Positions 25,444 through 36,680 of a DNA stretch of 64,000 nt are shown here, one piece after another; the first letter of the stretch is position 1; every line of letters begins with the position of its first letter. The notes beneath the pieces were generated by a model, which made no database searches, was not told the origin of the DNA, and saw only the letters and a list, made by a program, of their open reading frames with translations. The DNA comes from Albimonas marina (lineage in GTDB: Bacteria > Pseudomonadota > Alphaproteobacteria > Rhodobacterales > Rhodobacteraceae), in NCBI RefSeq assembly GCF_029223255.1, contig NZ_JARHUC010000003.1, positions 124,001 to 188,000 on the forward strand, in the 5' to 3' direction. A program made the translations under genes and the position numbers.

Positions 25444-28400
25444 ATGCAGCGCAGGCACGACCACGAGCGGCGATCCCCCGCGCATGTGCGGCACGCGCAC
25501 GCGCGCGAGGGGCGGCATGGCGCGCATCGCCATCGCCGCCGCCATCGCCGCGGAGGTCCCGTCGGCTGGGGCCTGCGGCGGGCCGGCTCGTTCCTGCTGG
25601 CGGCCATCGTGCTGGTCACGCTGGCGGTGGGCCTGGGCCACCAGCGGCTGCGGCAGGGCCCCGTCTCGCTGGGGCCGCAGGCGGCGGCGCTCGTCGCCTC
25701 GCGCATCGAGGCGGGGGCCGAGGGGCTCGGCGTCCACATCGGCGACGTGCAGTTCGCGCTGGGCGCGCCGGGGCGCGCCTCGGGCCTGAGGTTGATCGAC
25801 GTCACCCTGCGCGGCGCCGACGGCGAGCCCATCGCCGCGGCGCCCGAGCTGGTGGTGGACTTCCGCCTCGTCGACGCGCTGCAGGGCCGGCTGGAGCCGA
25901 CCGCGCTGGAGCTGCGCGGCGTGACCCTCGCGCTGGTGCTGCAGCCCGACCGGACCGTGGAGCTGGCCGGCGGCCCGGCGCCGGCCGTCTCCGAAGCCGC
26001 GCCCGAGGGGGCCGGCGACGCGCTGGCCGAAGCCGGCGGCGAGGGGCCGGGCGTCTCGGGCTTCCTCACGCTTCTCGATCAGGCCGCGGGGGGCGAGGGG
26101 CCGCTGCGCCGCTTCGCCAGCCTCTCCGCCCGCGACGCCACGGTGACGCTGCTGGACGCCGCCACCGGCGTCTCCTGGCGGCTGCAGGACGCCGAGGTGG
26201 TGGTGGCGCTCGAGGCGGACGGCGAGGTCGGCCGCCTCTCGGGCCGGCTGGCGAACGAGGACTCGGCGCCGGAGACGGCCGCCGGGCCCGGCGCGGACGA
26301 TCCGGTGCGCCAGGTGCTCGAGGACGGCGCCGCGCCCGCGCCCGACTATCCCGAAGCGGGCGACGTGCCGGACGATTCCGAGGCGGGCGACGCGCCGGAC
26401 TATCCGGAAGCGGGCGACGCGCCCGACGATTCCTCCGCCGCCGACCCCGCCCTCGCCGGCACGGCCGCCGAGGCGCCCGCCCCCTACGCGATCCTGACCG
26501 GGCGGCGAAACCGGGAGGACGGCATGATCTCCGCGCGCCTGGTCTTCCGGGACCTGCCGCTCAGCGACCTCGCCTCCGCCCCCGCGCTGGGCGATCTCGC
26601 CGGGGTCGAAAGCCGCGGCTCGGGCCAGGTGGACCTGACGCTGGACGGGGCCGGCGCGGTGCAGACCGCCGCGGGCCGGCTGACGCTGGGCCCCGGCGCC
26701 CTCGGGATCGCGGGGCTGGAGGCGCCCTTCGACCGGATCGACGCCGCCATCGCCGAGGCCGCCTGGGAGCGGGCCGAGGGCACGGTCGACCTGACGCGCC
26801 TGTCGCTGCATGGCCCGGCCGGGGCGCTGTCGCTCTCGGGGGTCGCCGAGCCCTGGGGCGAGCGTCGCGAAGCCGGCGCCCTCGCCCCCACGGGCTGGCG
26901 CGTGACGCTCGACGTCGACGCGCTGTCGGCGAGCGAGGCGACGGGCTTCGTCGCCCCCCTCTCCTTCCAGCGCGGACGGATCGAGGCCGACGTGCTGCCC
27001 GCCGAACGCCGGCTGGAGCTCGCGACCCTGACGCTGGAGTCGGACCTGGGCGAGGCCGGCGCGCTGCCCCTGCACGCCCAGGGCGTCGCGACGCTGGAGG
27101 AGGCGGGGCCGCGCGTCGCGATCCGCTACGGCTCCGACGGGTTCGACGCCGAGGCGCTCAAGCGCGCCTGGCCGCGCTTCGCCGCGCCCGGCGCGCGGGA
27201 GTGGGTGACCGCGAACGTCGAGGCGGCCCGCATCACCGGCATGTCGGGCGCCTTCTGGATGGCCCCGGGCGAGGCGCCGGAGGTGACGCTCGACTTCGGC
27301 TTCGCCGACCTCTCGGGCACGATCCTCGAGGGGATGCCCCGCCTGATCGGCGCCGCCGGCCGGGGCCGGGCGACCCTGTCGCGCTTCGAGATGGCGTTCG
27401 ACGCGGCGCAGACCACGCCCCCCGGCGGCGGGCCGATCAGCCTCGCCGGCTCCCGCTTCATCATCCCCGACCTGGTCGAGGATCCGCAGCCCGCCGCTCC
27501 GGTGATCCGCGGCGAGGGGCGGCTGGGCGACTTGCTGGCCCTGATCGACCAGCCGCCGCTGCGCCTGACGCGCAAGCTCGACATGGACCTCGGCTCGATG
27601 TCCGGGCGCGCCTCGGTCGAGGCGCGGCTGTCGTTCCGCCTGCTCAAGGATCTCGACGTCGACGACGTGGCGGTCGAGGCCTCGGCCCGCATCCGCTCGC
27701 TGGAGATGACGGCGCCGGGGGACGGGCCGCGCATCGTCTCCGACGACCTGCGCCTGACCGCGACGCCGGACCGCTTCCGCCTGTGGGGCGAGGCGAACAT
27801 CGGCGGGCGCGCGGCCCAGGTCAGCTGGGTCGAGCGATTCGATTCCTCGCTGCCCGCCGACCAGCGCCGCCAGGTCGAGGCCGACGTCTCGATCGGGCAG
27901 AAGGACCTGGCGCAGTTCGGGCTCGACGGCGCGCTGGAGATGCCCCAGGGCCGCATCTCGGCCGACGTGAAGCTGACCGGCGAGGCCATCGGCGACGGCT
28001 TCGTGGTGACCGCCAACCTCGGCCCCGCGGCCCTGCGCATCCCCGAGATCGGGTGGGAGAAGGCGAAGGGCGAGGCGGGGACGCTGACCGTCTCCGGGCG
28101 CACCGGCGACGACGGCGCGGTGGAGCTGCGTGCCTTCGAGCTGAAGGCGCCGGGCCTCGCGGCGCGGGGCTCCGCCTCGCTGGGGGCGGGGGGCGCGCTG
28201 CGCCGGGTGGCGCTGGAGCGGCTGACGCTCGACGGGGTGCTGGACGCGGCGCTGACGCTCGACGTGGACGCGGGCGGGGGGATGCGCCTGTCGGCGACGG
28301 GCCGGCGGCTCGACATCGCGGGGCTGACGGCGCGGCGGGACCGGATGGCCGACGCCCGCGCGACCGGCGGCGCCGCGGCGCCGGGCGGCGAGGCCGACGC

Positions 28401-29247
28401 CGGGGCCGCCGACGATCCGCTGGCGGGCATGGCCGACCTGAAGGGCGACCTCGCCTTCGACGTGGTGACCCTGGTCGACGGGGTGGACCTGACCGCGGCG
28501 ACGGGGGAGCTCAGCCGCAGGCGGGGCGTCACCGCGGTGACCGTGGCGGGCCGGGTGAACGGCGGCGCCGAGGCGCGGCTGCGCTACCGCGAGGGCCGGC
28601 GCGGAGGCATCACGCTGTCGCTGCGCAGCGACGACGCGGGGCGGCTGCTGGACGACCTGGAGATCTCGGACGCGGTGCAGGGCGGGTCGCTGAAGGTGCG
28701 CGGCCGCCTGCCGCCGGGCGAGTCCACGCTGGAGGGCGTGGCCGAACTGACCGACCTGCGCGTCGCCGGGCGCAAGGCGCTGGACGGCGTGGTCAGCGCC
28801 GCCCGCCGCGACGGCGTGTTCGAGCGCAAGGCCAAGGAGGTCGAGGGCGGCTATCACTTCTACCGGGTCGAGGCGCCCTTCCGCCTGCGCGGCGACGTGG
28901 TCACGGTGACCGACGCGCTGGCGACGGGCGCGCTTCTGGCGCTGAAGGTGAACGGCGACTACGACCTGGGCGCCGACCGGCTGGACCTGCAGGGCGTGCT
29001 GACGCCCGCCTACGCGGTGAACGGCCTGCTCAACAACATCCCCGTGCTGGGAGAGCTGTTCGGCGGCGAGGGGGAGGGCATCTTCGCGATGAATTTCACC
29101 GTCACCGGCGACGCGGCGGATCCGGTGATCGACGCCTCGCCCCTCTCGTTCCTGACCCCTGGGGTCCTGCGCCGCCTGCTGCAGCCCGGAAACGAGGTCG
29201 AGACGGGCCGCGACCGCTATCCCGACCTGTTCCAGGGCGACCGCTAG
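25444..29247 (+). CDS. Giant AsmA-like/DUF3971 envelope protein (YhdP/TamB-like)
   Basis: About 1267 residues from the ATG at 25444. The start is uncertain (GTG 25486 is possible), because the first 40 residues are His/Arg-rich. A single transmembrane anchor (SFLLAAIVLVTLAVGLGH) is followed by a very long periplasmic beta-rich region with many LTL/ELR repeats. The AsmA-like C-terminal signature ends the protein (NNIPVLGELFGGEGEGIFAM then FTVTGDAADPVIDASP). Members bridge the periplasm and are thought to move phospholipids to the outer membrane. A Pro/Asp/Glu/Ala-rich spacer with repeated DYPEAGD/DDSEAGD units lies at about residues 298-335. It is convergent with tyrS. Confidence 0.8.
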   Translation: MQRRHDHERRSPAHVRHAHAREGRHGAHRHRRRHRRGGPVGWGLRRAGSFLLAAIVLVTLAVGLGHQRLRQGPVSLGPQAAALVASRIEAGAEGLGVHIGDVQFALGAPGRASGLRLIDVTLRGADGEPIAAAPELVVDFRLVDALQGRLEPTALELRGVTLALVLQPDRTVELAGGPAPAVSEAAPEGAGDALAEAGGEGPGVSGFLTLLDQAAGGEGPLRRFASLSARDATVTLLDAATGVSWRLQDAEVVVALEADGEVGRLSGRLANEDSAPETAAGPGADDPVRQVLEDGAAPAPDYPEAGDVPDDSEAGDAPDYPEAGDAPDDSSAADPALAGTAAEAPAPYAILTGRRNREDGMISARLVFRDLPLSDLASAPALGDLAGVESRGSGQVDLTLDGAGAVQTAAGRLTLGPGALGIAGLEAPFDRIDAAIAEAAWERAEGTVDLTRLSLHGPAGALSLSGVAEPWGERREAGALAPTGWRVTLDVDALSASEATGFVAPLSFQRGRIEADVLPAERRLELATLTLESDLGEAGALPLHAQGVATLEEAGPRVAIRYGSDGFDAEALKRAWPRFAAPGAREWVTANVEAARITGMSGAFWMAPGEAPEVTLDFGFADLSGTILEGMPRLIGAAGRGRATLSRFEMAFDAAQTTPPGGGPISLAGSRFIIPDLVEDPQPAAPVIRGEGRLGDLLALIDQPPLRLTRKLDMDLGSMSGRASVEARLSFRLLKDLDVDDVAVEASARIRSLEMTAPGDGPRIVSDDLRLTATPDRFRLWGEANIGGRAAQVSWVERFDSSLPADQRRQVEADVSIGQKDLAQFGLDGALEMPQGRISADVKLTGEAIGDGFVVTANLGPAALRIPEIGWEKAKGEAGTLTVSGRTGDDGAVELRAFELKAPGLAARGSASLGAGGALRRVALERLTLDGVLDAALTLDVDAGGGMRLSATGRRLDIAGLTARRDRMADARATGGAAAPGGEADAGAADDPLAGMADLKGDLAFDVVTLVDGVDLTAATGELSRRRGVTAVTVAGRVNGGAEARLRYREGRRGGITLSLRSDDAGRLLDDLEISDAVQGGSLKVRGRLPPGESTLEGVAELTDLRVAGRKALDGVVSAARRDGVFERKAKEVEGGYHFYRVEAPFRLRGDVVTVTDALATGALLALKVNGDYDLGADRLDLQGVLTPAYAVNGLLNNIPVLGELFGGEGEGIFAMNFTVTGDAADPVIDASPLSFLTPGVLRRLLQPGNEVETGRDRYPDLFQGDR
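26340..26440 (+). repeat. In-frame degenerate repeat in the AsmA-like gene
   Basis: Alternating units encoding (A)PDYPEAGD and (V/A)PDDSEAGD repeat about four times. This makes an acidic, Pro-containing linker between the first substrate-binding-like segment and the rest of the protein. Confidence 0.65.
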
Positions 29248-29285
29248 GGGCGCGGCGCCGGACGGGCGCGTGGGAGAGGCGAAGG

Positions 29286-29310
29286 CGGCGGGGACCGAGG
29301 GCCCCCGCCG
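29286..29310. terminator. Hairpin between convergent AsmA-like gene and tyrS
   Basis: CGGCGGGG (29286-29293) pairs with CCCCGCCG (29303-29310). It is placed between two stop codons. No T tract on either strand. Confidence 0.45.
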
Positions 29311-29316
29311 TCCGGA

Positions 29317-30570
29317 TCAGTCGAGCTTGACCAGCGCGTGGCGCTTGCGCCCCGCCGACAGCTTCAGCGGGCCGGTGGCGAAGGCCTCGGCCTGGAGCAC
29401 CAGGCCCGCGTCCGAGACCGGCTCGTCGCCCAGCCGGGCGCCGCCCTCGGCGATCAGGCGCTTGGCGTCCTTGCCGGACTTGGCGAGCCCCGCCTTGACG
29501 AAGAGCTGCACGACCGAGACGCCGGCGGCGGCCTCGTCGGCGGTCAGCGCGAAGGTCGGCAGGTCCTCGCCGGCGCCGCCGCGCTCGAACACCTCGCGGG
29601 CGGTCGCCTCGGCGGCCTGCGCGGCGGCCTCGCCGCGGGCCAGCTTGGTGACCTCGTTGGCGAGGATCACCTTGGCCTCGTTGATCTCCGAGCCCGCGAG
29701 GGCGCCCAGGCGGCGGCACTCGTCCAGCGGCAGCTCGGTGAAGCGCTTGAGGAGCTGCTCGACCTGCACGTCCTCGACGTTGCGCCAGTACTGCCAGAAC
29801 TCGAAGTTGCCGAGCCGGTCCTCGTTGAGCCACACCGCGCCGCCGGCGGTCTTGCCCATCTTGGTCCCGTCGGGCTTTGTCAGCAGCGGCGCGGTCAGGC
29901 CGAAGACCTGCTTGCCGTCGACGCGGCGGGTGAGCTCGACGCCGTTGACGATGTTGCCCCACTGGTCCGAGCCGCCCATCTGCAGCAGGCAGCCGGTGCG
30001 CCGGCTCAGCTCCAGGAAGTCGTAGGCCTGCAGCAGCATGTAGTTGAACTCGAGGAAGGTCAGCGGCTGCTCGCGGTCGAGGCGCAGGCGCACGCTGTCG
30101 AAGGTCAGCATGCGGTTGATGGTGAAGTGCCGGCCGTAGTCGCGCAGGAAGTCGATGTAGTTCAGCTCGTCCAGCCACTCGGCGTTGTTGGGCTGGATGG
30201 CGGGGCCGCCCTGCTCCTCGAACGTGAGGTAGTTTTTGAAGATCTCGCGGATGCCCGCCATGTTCGACGCGATGATCTCGTCGGTCAGCATCTGGCGCTG
30301 GGTGTCCTTGCCGGACGGGTCGCCGATGCGGGTGGTGCCGCCGCCCATCAGCGCGATCGGCTTGTGGCCGGTGGTCTGCAGCCAGCGCAGCAGCATGATG
30401 CCGGTCAGGTGGCCGACATGCAGGCTGTCCGCCGTGCAGTCGAAGCCGATATAGCCCGGAACGACGCCCGCCAGGAGCGCCTCGTCGAGGCCCTCGAGAT
30501 CCGTGCAGTCCTGCACCAGGTCGCGCTCGACCACGGCGTGCAGGAAATCGGACTTGGGTGCGTAAGTCAT
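29317..30570 (-). CDS. tyrS: Tyrosyl-tRNA synthetase
   Basis: A 417-residue class Ic aminoacyl-tRNA synthetase that charges tRNA-Tyr. The start [19 protein letters not shown] has AAGGAAC upstream; the longer open frame to 30891 crosses palindromic DNA and is rejected. The Rossmann domain carries the HIGH-type motif HVGHLTG and the mobile KMSKS-type loop as KMGKT. The tyrosine pocket includes YMLLQAYDF and [11 protein letters not shown]-terminal S4-like RNA-binding domain (about 345-417) contains [18 protein letters not shown]. Family length fits. Divergent from anmK across a large inverted repeat. Confidence 0.97.
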   Translation of the reverse strand: MTYAPKSDFLHAVVERDLVQDCTDLEGLDEALLAGVVPGYIGFDCTADSLHVGHLTGIMLLRWLQTTGHKPIALMGGGTTRIGDPSGKDTQRQMLTDEIIASNMAGIREIFKNYLTFEEQGGPAIQPNNAEWLDELNYIDFLRDYGRHFTINRMLTFDSVRLRLDREQPLTFLEFNYMLLQAYDFLELSRRTGCLLQMGGSDQWGNIVNGVELTRRVDGKQVFGLTAPLLTKPDGTKMGKTAGGAVWLNEDRLGNFEFWQYWRNVEDVQVEQLLKRFTELPLDECRRLGALAGSEINEAKVILANEVTKLARGEAAAQAAEATAREVFERGGAGEDLPTFALTADEAAAGVSVVQLFVKAGLAKSGKDAKRLIAEGGARLGDEPVSDAGLVLQAEAFATGPLKLSAGRKRHALVKLD

Positions 30571-30812
30571 CGGTCCGTTCCTTGGGAAGAGGTTGAGCGG
30601 CGGTCTATGCCCTGAGGGCGGGCGGAAGGAAAGAGGGGGGCGGCCCCGCGGGGAGGGGAGCGGGGCCGGCCGTGGTTTTCGCGCGGCGCCGAAGGGATGG
30701 CCGGGGCGGGGGGAGCCTCGCCGAGGCGGGGCTCGTCTCGGGGGGCGCTGCGCGCGGCGCCCGGGGCATCCAGGGGGGCGTGCGCTTCCGGACTCACCCG
30801 GGAACAAGCCCC

Positions 30813-30976
30813 GCGCCTGTTCCCCGAAGCCGTCCATCGCCGAAGATGCCTGAGCCGCGGGGCCGAGTCGGTCAAGGACAAGCCCGCGCAAGCGCGGGTC
30901 GCTTCGCGATCCTGGACCGACTCGGCCCCGCGGCTCTTCACGGCATCAGCGATGGACGGCTCCGGGGAACAGGCGC
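30813..30976. repeat. 164-nt nested palindrome between tyrS and anmK
   Basis: Outer arms 30813-30840 and 30949-30976 are complementary at 27 of 28 bases. Inner arms 30852-30873 and 30915-30936 are complementary at all 22. The 41-nt centre carries its own hairpin CCCGCGC-AA-GCGCGGG (30883-30898). The short segments between the arms share only GATGCC. It would form a very stable cruciform or RNA hairpin. It contains no convincing gene; translations across it are Arg/Ser/Ala-rich and are produced by the palindrome. It may be a mobile palindromic or REP-like element, but I cannot check other copies. Confidence 0.9.
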
Positions 30977-31068
30977 TCGGCGAGGGGCGGGTTCCGTCGG
31001 GCGCGGGGTTGACCGCGGCGCGGGGCGCGGGTCCTGTCGGGCGGTTTCTCGGGACAGGGAGTGCGGGC

Positions 31069-32214
31069 GTGGAGGCGATCTGGGCGCTGGGGCTGATGTC
31101 GGGGACCTCGTTCGACGGGATCGACGCAGGCCTGGTGAAGACCGACGGCGAGACGGTCGCGGCCTTCGGGCCGGGGGCCGGGTTCGACTACGCGCCCGGC
31201 GAGATGGAGGCCGCGCGCGCGGTGCATCGCGACTGGCGGCCCTATCGCGGCGCGGCGGCGGGTAGCGAGGCGGCCGCGACGCTGGCGCGCGCCGAGGCGG
31301 AGGTGACGGCGGCCCATGCCGGGGCCTCGGCCCGGCTGCTGGCGCGGGCCGAAGCCGCGGGTTGCGCGCCCGAGATCGTGGGCTTCCACGGCCAGACCGT
31401 GGCCCATGCGCCCGACGATCCCGCGGGCGGCTGGACCTGGCAGCTGGGCGACGGGGCGGCGCTGGCGTGCGCGCTGAACCGGACCGTCGCCTGGGATTTC
31501 CGCACGGCGGACGTGGCCGCGGGCGGGCAGGGGGCGCCGCTGGCCCCGTTCTTCCATTTCGCGCTGGCGCGCACGCTGGATCGGGGGCCGGTGTGCTTCC
31601 TCAACCTCGGGGGCGTCGGCAACGTCTCCTGGGCGGATCCGGAGGCGGCGGGGCCCGAGGCGCCGGGCGCGCTGGTCGGGTTCGACACCGGGCCCGCCAA
31701 CGCCCTGGTCGACGACTGGATGCGCGCGCGCACCGGCGAGAGCTGCGACCGCGACGGGGCGGCGGCCGCCGCGGGGCGGGTGCACGCGGACCGGCTGGCG
31801 CGCAATTCCATCGCCGACTACGTCGCCCGCCGGCCCCCCAAGTCGCTGGACCGCAACGAGTTCGCCCAGGCGCTGGAGGCGATGGAGGGGCTGTCGACCG
31901 AGGATGGCGCGGCCACCCTGACCGCCCTTTCGGCGATCTGCGCCGCGGGCGCGCAGGCGCATCTGCCGAGGCCCGCGGCGACCTGGATCCTGTGCGGCGG
32001 CGGCCGGCTGAACCCCACGCTCGCCGCCATGATCGCCGAGCGGGTCGAGGCCGAGGTGATCCCGGCGGAGGCCGCGGGCCTCGACGGCGATCTGCTCGAG
32101 GCGCAGTGCTTCGCCTATCTCGCGGTGCGCGCGCTGCGGGGACTGCCGCTGTCGGCGCCGGGGACGACCGGGGTTCCGGCGCCGACGCCGGGCGGGCGGA
32201 TCTCGCGGCCCTGA
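31069..32214 (+). CDS. anmK: Anhydro-N-acetylmuramic acid kinase
   Basis: A 381-residue ASKHA-fold kinase that converts 1,6-anhydro-MurNAc from cell-wall turnover to MurNAc-6-phosphate. The GTG start at 31069 is set by AGGGAG 7 nt upstream and by the family N-terminus AIWALGLMSGTSFDGIDAGLV. Other conserved blocks: VGFHGQTVAHAP, AWDFRTADVAAGGQGAPL, NLGGVGNVSW, GFDTGPANALVD (catalytic Asp region) and CGGGRLNP. It fits with the many wall enzymes nearby. The product ends at the strong hairpin at 32349. Confidence 0.93.
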   Translation: MEAIWALGLMSGTSFDGIDAGLVKTDGETVAAFGPGAGFDYAPGEMEAARAVHRDWRPYRGAAAGSEAAATLARAEAEVTAAHAGASARLLARAEAAGCAPEIVGFHGQTVAHAPDDPAGGWTWQLGDGAALACALNRTVAWDFRTADVAAGGQGAPLAPFFHFALARTLDRGPVCFLNLGGVGNVSWADPEAAGPEAPGALVGFDTGPANALVDDWMRARTGESCDRDGAAAAAGRVHADRLARNSIADYVARRPPKSLDRNEFAQALEAMEGLSTEDGAATLTALSAICAAGAQAHLPRPAATWILCGGGRLNPTLAAMIAERVEAEVIPAEAAGLDGDLLEAQCFAYLAVRALRGLPLSAPGTTGVPAPTPGGRISRP

Positions 32215-32348
32215 GAAGGGGCGGGTCGGTCGGGCCTACGCACCGTTCGAGGGGCGCCGGGGCGGAAGGGGACGGCGGGCCGTTTCCCGATTCGGCGCAG
32301 GCGTGTCCGCTGACGCGCGCGCCCCGGACCCTCGTCTCCGTCGTGCAA

Positions 32349-32384
32349 GCGAAAGGCCCGGTCGTCGCCGACCGGGCCTTTCGC
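32349..32384. terminator. Bidirectional terminator between anmK and the hydrolase gene
   Basis: GCGAAAGGCCCGGTC (32349-32363) pairs perfectly over 15 bp with GACCGGGCCTTTCGC (32370-32384). It is followed by GTTTCC on the plus strand and lies between convergent genes. Confidence 0.8.
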
Positions 32385-32428
32385 GTTTCCCAAGCTCTCC
32401 GTCCGGCCGGCGCGTCGCCGGCCGGGGC

Positions 32429-33079
32429 TCACTCGGCCTGGACCTGCGTGCGGTTGCGCACGTAGCCCTCGACCAGCCCGGTCATCTCCTCGAGCTGGCG
32501 GTCGAAGAAGTGGCCGGCGCCGGGGATCACCTCGTGGGTGATCTCGATCCCGCGCTGGGTCTTGAGCTTGTCGACCAGCTTCAGCACGTCCGCCGGCGGC
32601 GCCACGCGGTCGACCTCGCCGTTCACGATCAGCCCCGAGGAGGGGCAGGGCGCCAGGAACGAGAAGTCGTACATGTTCGCCGGCGGCGCGATCGACACGA
32701 AGCCCGAGATCTCGGGCCGCCGCATCAGCAGCTGCATCCCGATCCAGGCCCCGAAGGAGAAGCCCGCCACCCAGCTCTGCCGGGCGTTGGGGTTCAGCAC
32801 CTGCAGGTAGTCGAGCGCGGCCGCGGCGTCGGAAAGCTCCCCGATGCCCTGGTCGAACTCGCCCTGGCTGCGGCCCACGCCGCGGAAGTTGAACCGCAGG
32901 ACCGAGAAGCCCAGCCGGTGGAACGCGTAGTGAAGGTTGTAGACCACCTTGTTGTTCATCGTCCCCCCGTACTGGGGGTTCGGATGAAGGATCAGGGCGA
33001 TCGGCGCGTCCTTGGCCTTCTGCGGGTGATAGCGTCCTTCCAGCCGTCCATCCGGTCCGGGAAAGATCACTTCAGGCAT
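32429..33079 (-). CDS. Alpha/beta hydrolase (COG2945-like)
   Basis: A 216-residue cytoplasmic hydrolase. The nucleophile elbow is GFSFG (Ser near 108) in WVAGFSFGAWIG. The oxyanion region is HPNPQYGGTMNN. A late His, the candidate catalytic base, is in GAGHFFDRQ, and an Asp in NGEVDRVAPP. Substrate unknown; relatives are annotated only as serine hydrolases. It is divergent from iscR, a neighbourhood seen in related genomes, but I see no direct Fe-S link. Confidence 0.85.
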   Translation of the reverse strand: MPEVIFPGPDGRLEGRYHPQKAKDAPIALILHPNPQYGGTMNNKVVYNLHYAFHRLGFSVLRFNFRGVGRSQGEFDQGIGELSDAAAALDYLQVLNPNARQSWVAGFSFGAWIGMQLLMRRPEISGFVSIAPPANMYDFSFLAPCPSSGLIVNGEVDRVAPPADVLKLVDKLKTQRGIEITHEVIPGAGHFFDRQLEEMTGLVEGYVRNRTQVQAE

Positions 33080-33153
33080 TCGGGTCCCCCGCGCGCATGT
33101 CGCCGTCCAGGTCCCGCCGCGTCGGCCTTGCGCCGCCGGAAACGGCGGCGGAA

Positions 33154-33178
33154 AGCTTGACTCATATGGTCGGGCTAC
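33154..33178 (+). promoter_or_regulatory. Candidate IscR binding site (type-1-like) over the iscR promoter
   Basis: TTGACT-CATAT-GGTC-GGG (33157-33174) closely fits the E. coli type-1 IscR consensus (YYGACTRWWWYAGTCRRS), with two or three mismatches. The core GACTCATATGGTC is nearly palindromic. TTGACT also serves as a -35, with TTAGAA (33179-33184) as -10 at 16 bp, so binding would repress the operon. This supports negative autoregulation by holo-IscR. Confidence 0.65.
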
Positions 33179-33369
33179 TTAGAACGTTTCCAAAGTTGAT
33201 GACCGGCCTCGCGCCGGTCCGTCAGCAATTAGGGGGAGGCCCCGGCGCCGTCAACTCTCGCGCAGGAGTTTCGGCGCCGCACCATGGCGGTCCGTCCCGA
33301 CGCAATCCGCGTTTCCGGCCCGTCCCAGAGACGACCGGCGCACCCCCATGCCGGCCAGCGGAGGACCCG

Positions 33370-33906
33370 ATGAAGCTCAGCACCAAAGGACGCTACGCGG
33401 TGACCGCGCTGGCCGACATCGCCCTTCAGCACGCGGCTTCCGGCGGCCAGGAGGGGCGGCTGATCTCGCTGTCCGAGATCGCCGAGCGGCAGGACATCTC
33501 GCTCGCCTATCTCGAGCAGCTTTTCGCCCGCCTGCGCCGCGCAGGCCTGGTCGAGAGCGTGCGCGGCCCCGGCGGCGGCTATCGCCTGGCGCGGCCCGCG
33601 GACCGGGTGACCATCGCCGAGGTGATGGCCGCGGTGGACGAGCGGCTGAACGCCATGGGCGACTGCGACGACGACGCGAACGGCTGCGGCGGATCCCGCG
33701 CGCGCTGCCTGACCCATAACCTGTGGGAGCAGCTCTCGGCGCATGTGCACGTGTTCCTGTCGCGCACGACGCTGGCCGACGTGGTGGCGGACAAGATGGT
33801 GCCTTGCCCGGCGGTCCCCGACTTCAGCCTGCTGATGGACGAGGACGCGACCGGCGGCGAGATCCCCGCCTCGGCCCGCGAGACCGGGAGAGCCGTCCGC
33901 GCATGA
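33370..33906 (+). CDS. iscR: Rrf2-family Fe-S cluster-sensing regulator IscR
   Basis: A 178-residue winged-helix regulator. The start is MKLSTKGRYAVTALADIAL, preceded by GGAGGA; the longer frame is open but not conserved. The Rrf2 helix-turn-helix (about 24-75) contains LAYLEQLFARLRRAGLVESVRGPGGGYRL. Three cysteines, Cys99, Cys106 and Cys113, followed by His116 (CLTHNLW), match the [2Fe-2S] ligands of IscR. It senses cluster supply and controls the downstream Fe-S assembly genes. Its stop overlaps the next start (ATGA), so translation is coupled to iscS. Confidence 0.93.
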   Translation: MKLSTKGRYAVTALADIALQHAASGGQEGRLISLSEIAERQDISLAYLEQLFARLRRAGLVESVRGPGGGYRLARPADRVTIAEVMAAVDERLNAMGDCDDDANGCGGSRARCLTHNLWEQLSAHVHVFLSRTTLADVVADKMVPCPAVPDFSLLMDEDATGGEIPASARETGRAVRA

Positions 33907-34979
33907 CGCAGCCCCGCGCCTATCTCGACTGGAACGCGACCGCGCCCCTCCGCCTGGAGGCGAAGTCCGCGATGCTCGCGGCGATGGATCTGGCGGGGAA
34001 CCCCTCGTCGGTCCATGCCGAGGGCCGGGCGGCGCGCGCGGCGGTCGAGCGGGCGCGCGCCCAGGTGGCGGCGCTGGTTGGCTGCGCGCCGGGGGAGGTG
34101 ATCTTCACCTCCGGCGCCACCGAGGCCGCGGCGACGGCGCTCGCCTCCGGCGGGCCGGTGACGGCGCTGGCGACGGAGCATGACTGCGTCCTGAAATGGG
34201 CCGAGCGGATCGTGCCGGTGGACCGGCGCGGGCTGGCGGAGGCGGTGAGCCATTCCTGCGCGCTGACCGGCACGCTGGCCTGGGGCGGCGCCTCGGGCGA
34301 GACGGGCGTGATCCAGCCCGCGCCCCCGCAGACGCCGGCGCGGATCCTGGCGGACCTGGTTCAGGCGGCGGGCAAGCTTCCGTCCGCAAGCATCTGGACC
34401 GATTGGGACATGGCGCTTCTGTCGGCCCACAAGCTGGGCGGCCCCAAGGGCGTCGGCGCGCTGATCCTGCGGGAGGGACGCGAGATCGCGCCGCTGTTGC
34501 GCGGCGGCGGACAGGAGCTGTCGCGCCGCTCGGGCACCGAGAACGTTGTCGGCATCGCCGGCTTCGGCGCCGCGGCCGAGGCGGCGCTGGCCGACCTCGA
34601 GACTGGAGTCTGGGCGCGGGTCGAGACCCTGCGCGACGCGCTCGAGGCGCGGCTGCGCGCGGCGGCGCCCGAACTCGTGATCGTGGGCGAGGGCGCGCCG
34701 CGCCTGCCCAACACCGCCTGCTTCGCCCTTCCCGGATGGCGGGGCGAGACCCAGGTTATGCAGATGGACCTGGCGGGCTTCGCCGTCTCGGCCGGGTCCG
34801 CCTGCTCCTCGGGCAAGGCCGGGCCCAGCCGGGCGCTGGCCGCGATGGGGCTCGACGCGCAGACCGCGGGCTCCGCGATCCGGGTCTCGCTGGGCCCGAC
34901 GACGACCGAGGCCGAGGTGATGGGCTTCGCCGCCGCCTGGGAAGACAGATACCGCCGACTTCGCCTGAAATCGGCCTGA
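33903..34979 (+). CDS. iscS: Cysteine desulfurase, IscS/NifS group
   Basis: A 358-residue PLP enzyme that takes sulfur from cysteine for Fe-S assembly. The ATG at 33903 overlaps the iscR stop. Schiff-base lysine: [14 protein letters not shown] (about 177). Persulfide cysteine: [12 protein letters not shown] (about 301), a longer loop typical of class I (IscS) enzymes. RRSGTENV is the substrate region. Together with the class II SufS at the end of the cluster, this gives two different desulfurases in one operon, a layout known in alphaproteobacteria. Confidence 0.9.
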   Translation: MTQPRAYLDWNATAPLRLEAKSAMLAAMDLAGNPSSVHAEGRAARAAVERARAQVAALVGCAPGEVIFTSGATEAAATALASGGPVTALATEHDCVLKWAERIVPVDRRGLAEAVSHSCALTGTLAWGGASGETGVIQPAPPQTPARILADLVQAAGKLPSASIWTDWDMALLSAHKLGGPKGVGALILREGREIAPLLRGGGQELSRRSGTENVVGIAGFGAAAEAALADLETGVWARVETLRDALEARLRAAAPELVIVGEGAPRLPNTACFALPGWRGETQVMQMDLAGFAVSAGSACSSGKAGPSRALAAMGLDAQTAGSAIRVSLGPTTTEAEVMGFAAAWEDRYRRLRLKSA

Positions 34980-35053
34980 AGACACGCACGCAACGCATTG
35001 ACCGCAAGCGCCTTTCCCGGATCGGCGCGGCGGTCGGACCAAGGAGACGCGAC

Positions 35054-36577
<1,524 letters not shown>

Positions 36578-36680
36578 GGCCGGCCCCGCCCCACTCCCCC
36601 CGCCCCGGCCGCCCTTCCGCGGCCCGGGCGCGACGGAGCCCGGCGCCGTGCCGGGCCCGCGGGCGAAGGAGGATCCCGCG

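Noticed and set aside
25186-28857. 1223-residue open frame on the minus strand opposite the AsmA-like gene
   Set aside because: It mirrors the AsmA-like coding sequence; composition is Arg/Gly/Gln-rich with no motifs. High GC leaves few stops on the opposite strand.
30571-31068. Protein-coding extensions of tyrS and anmK, and ORFs across the palindrome
   Set aside because: The translations are Arg/Ser/Ala/Gly-rich and arise from the inverted repeat. The conserved starts of both enzymes lie at 30570 and 31069.
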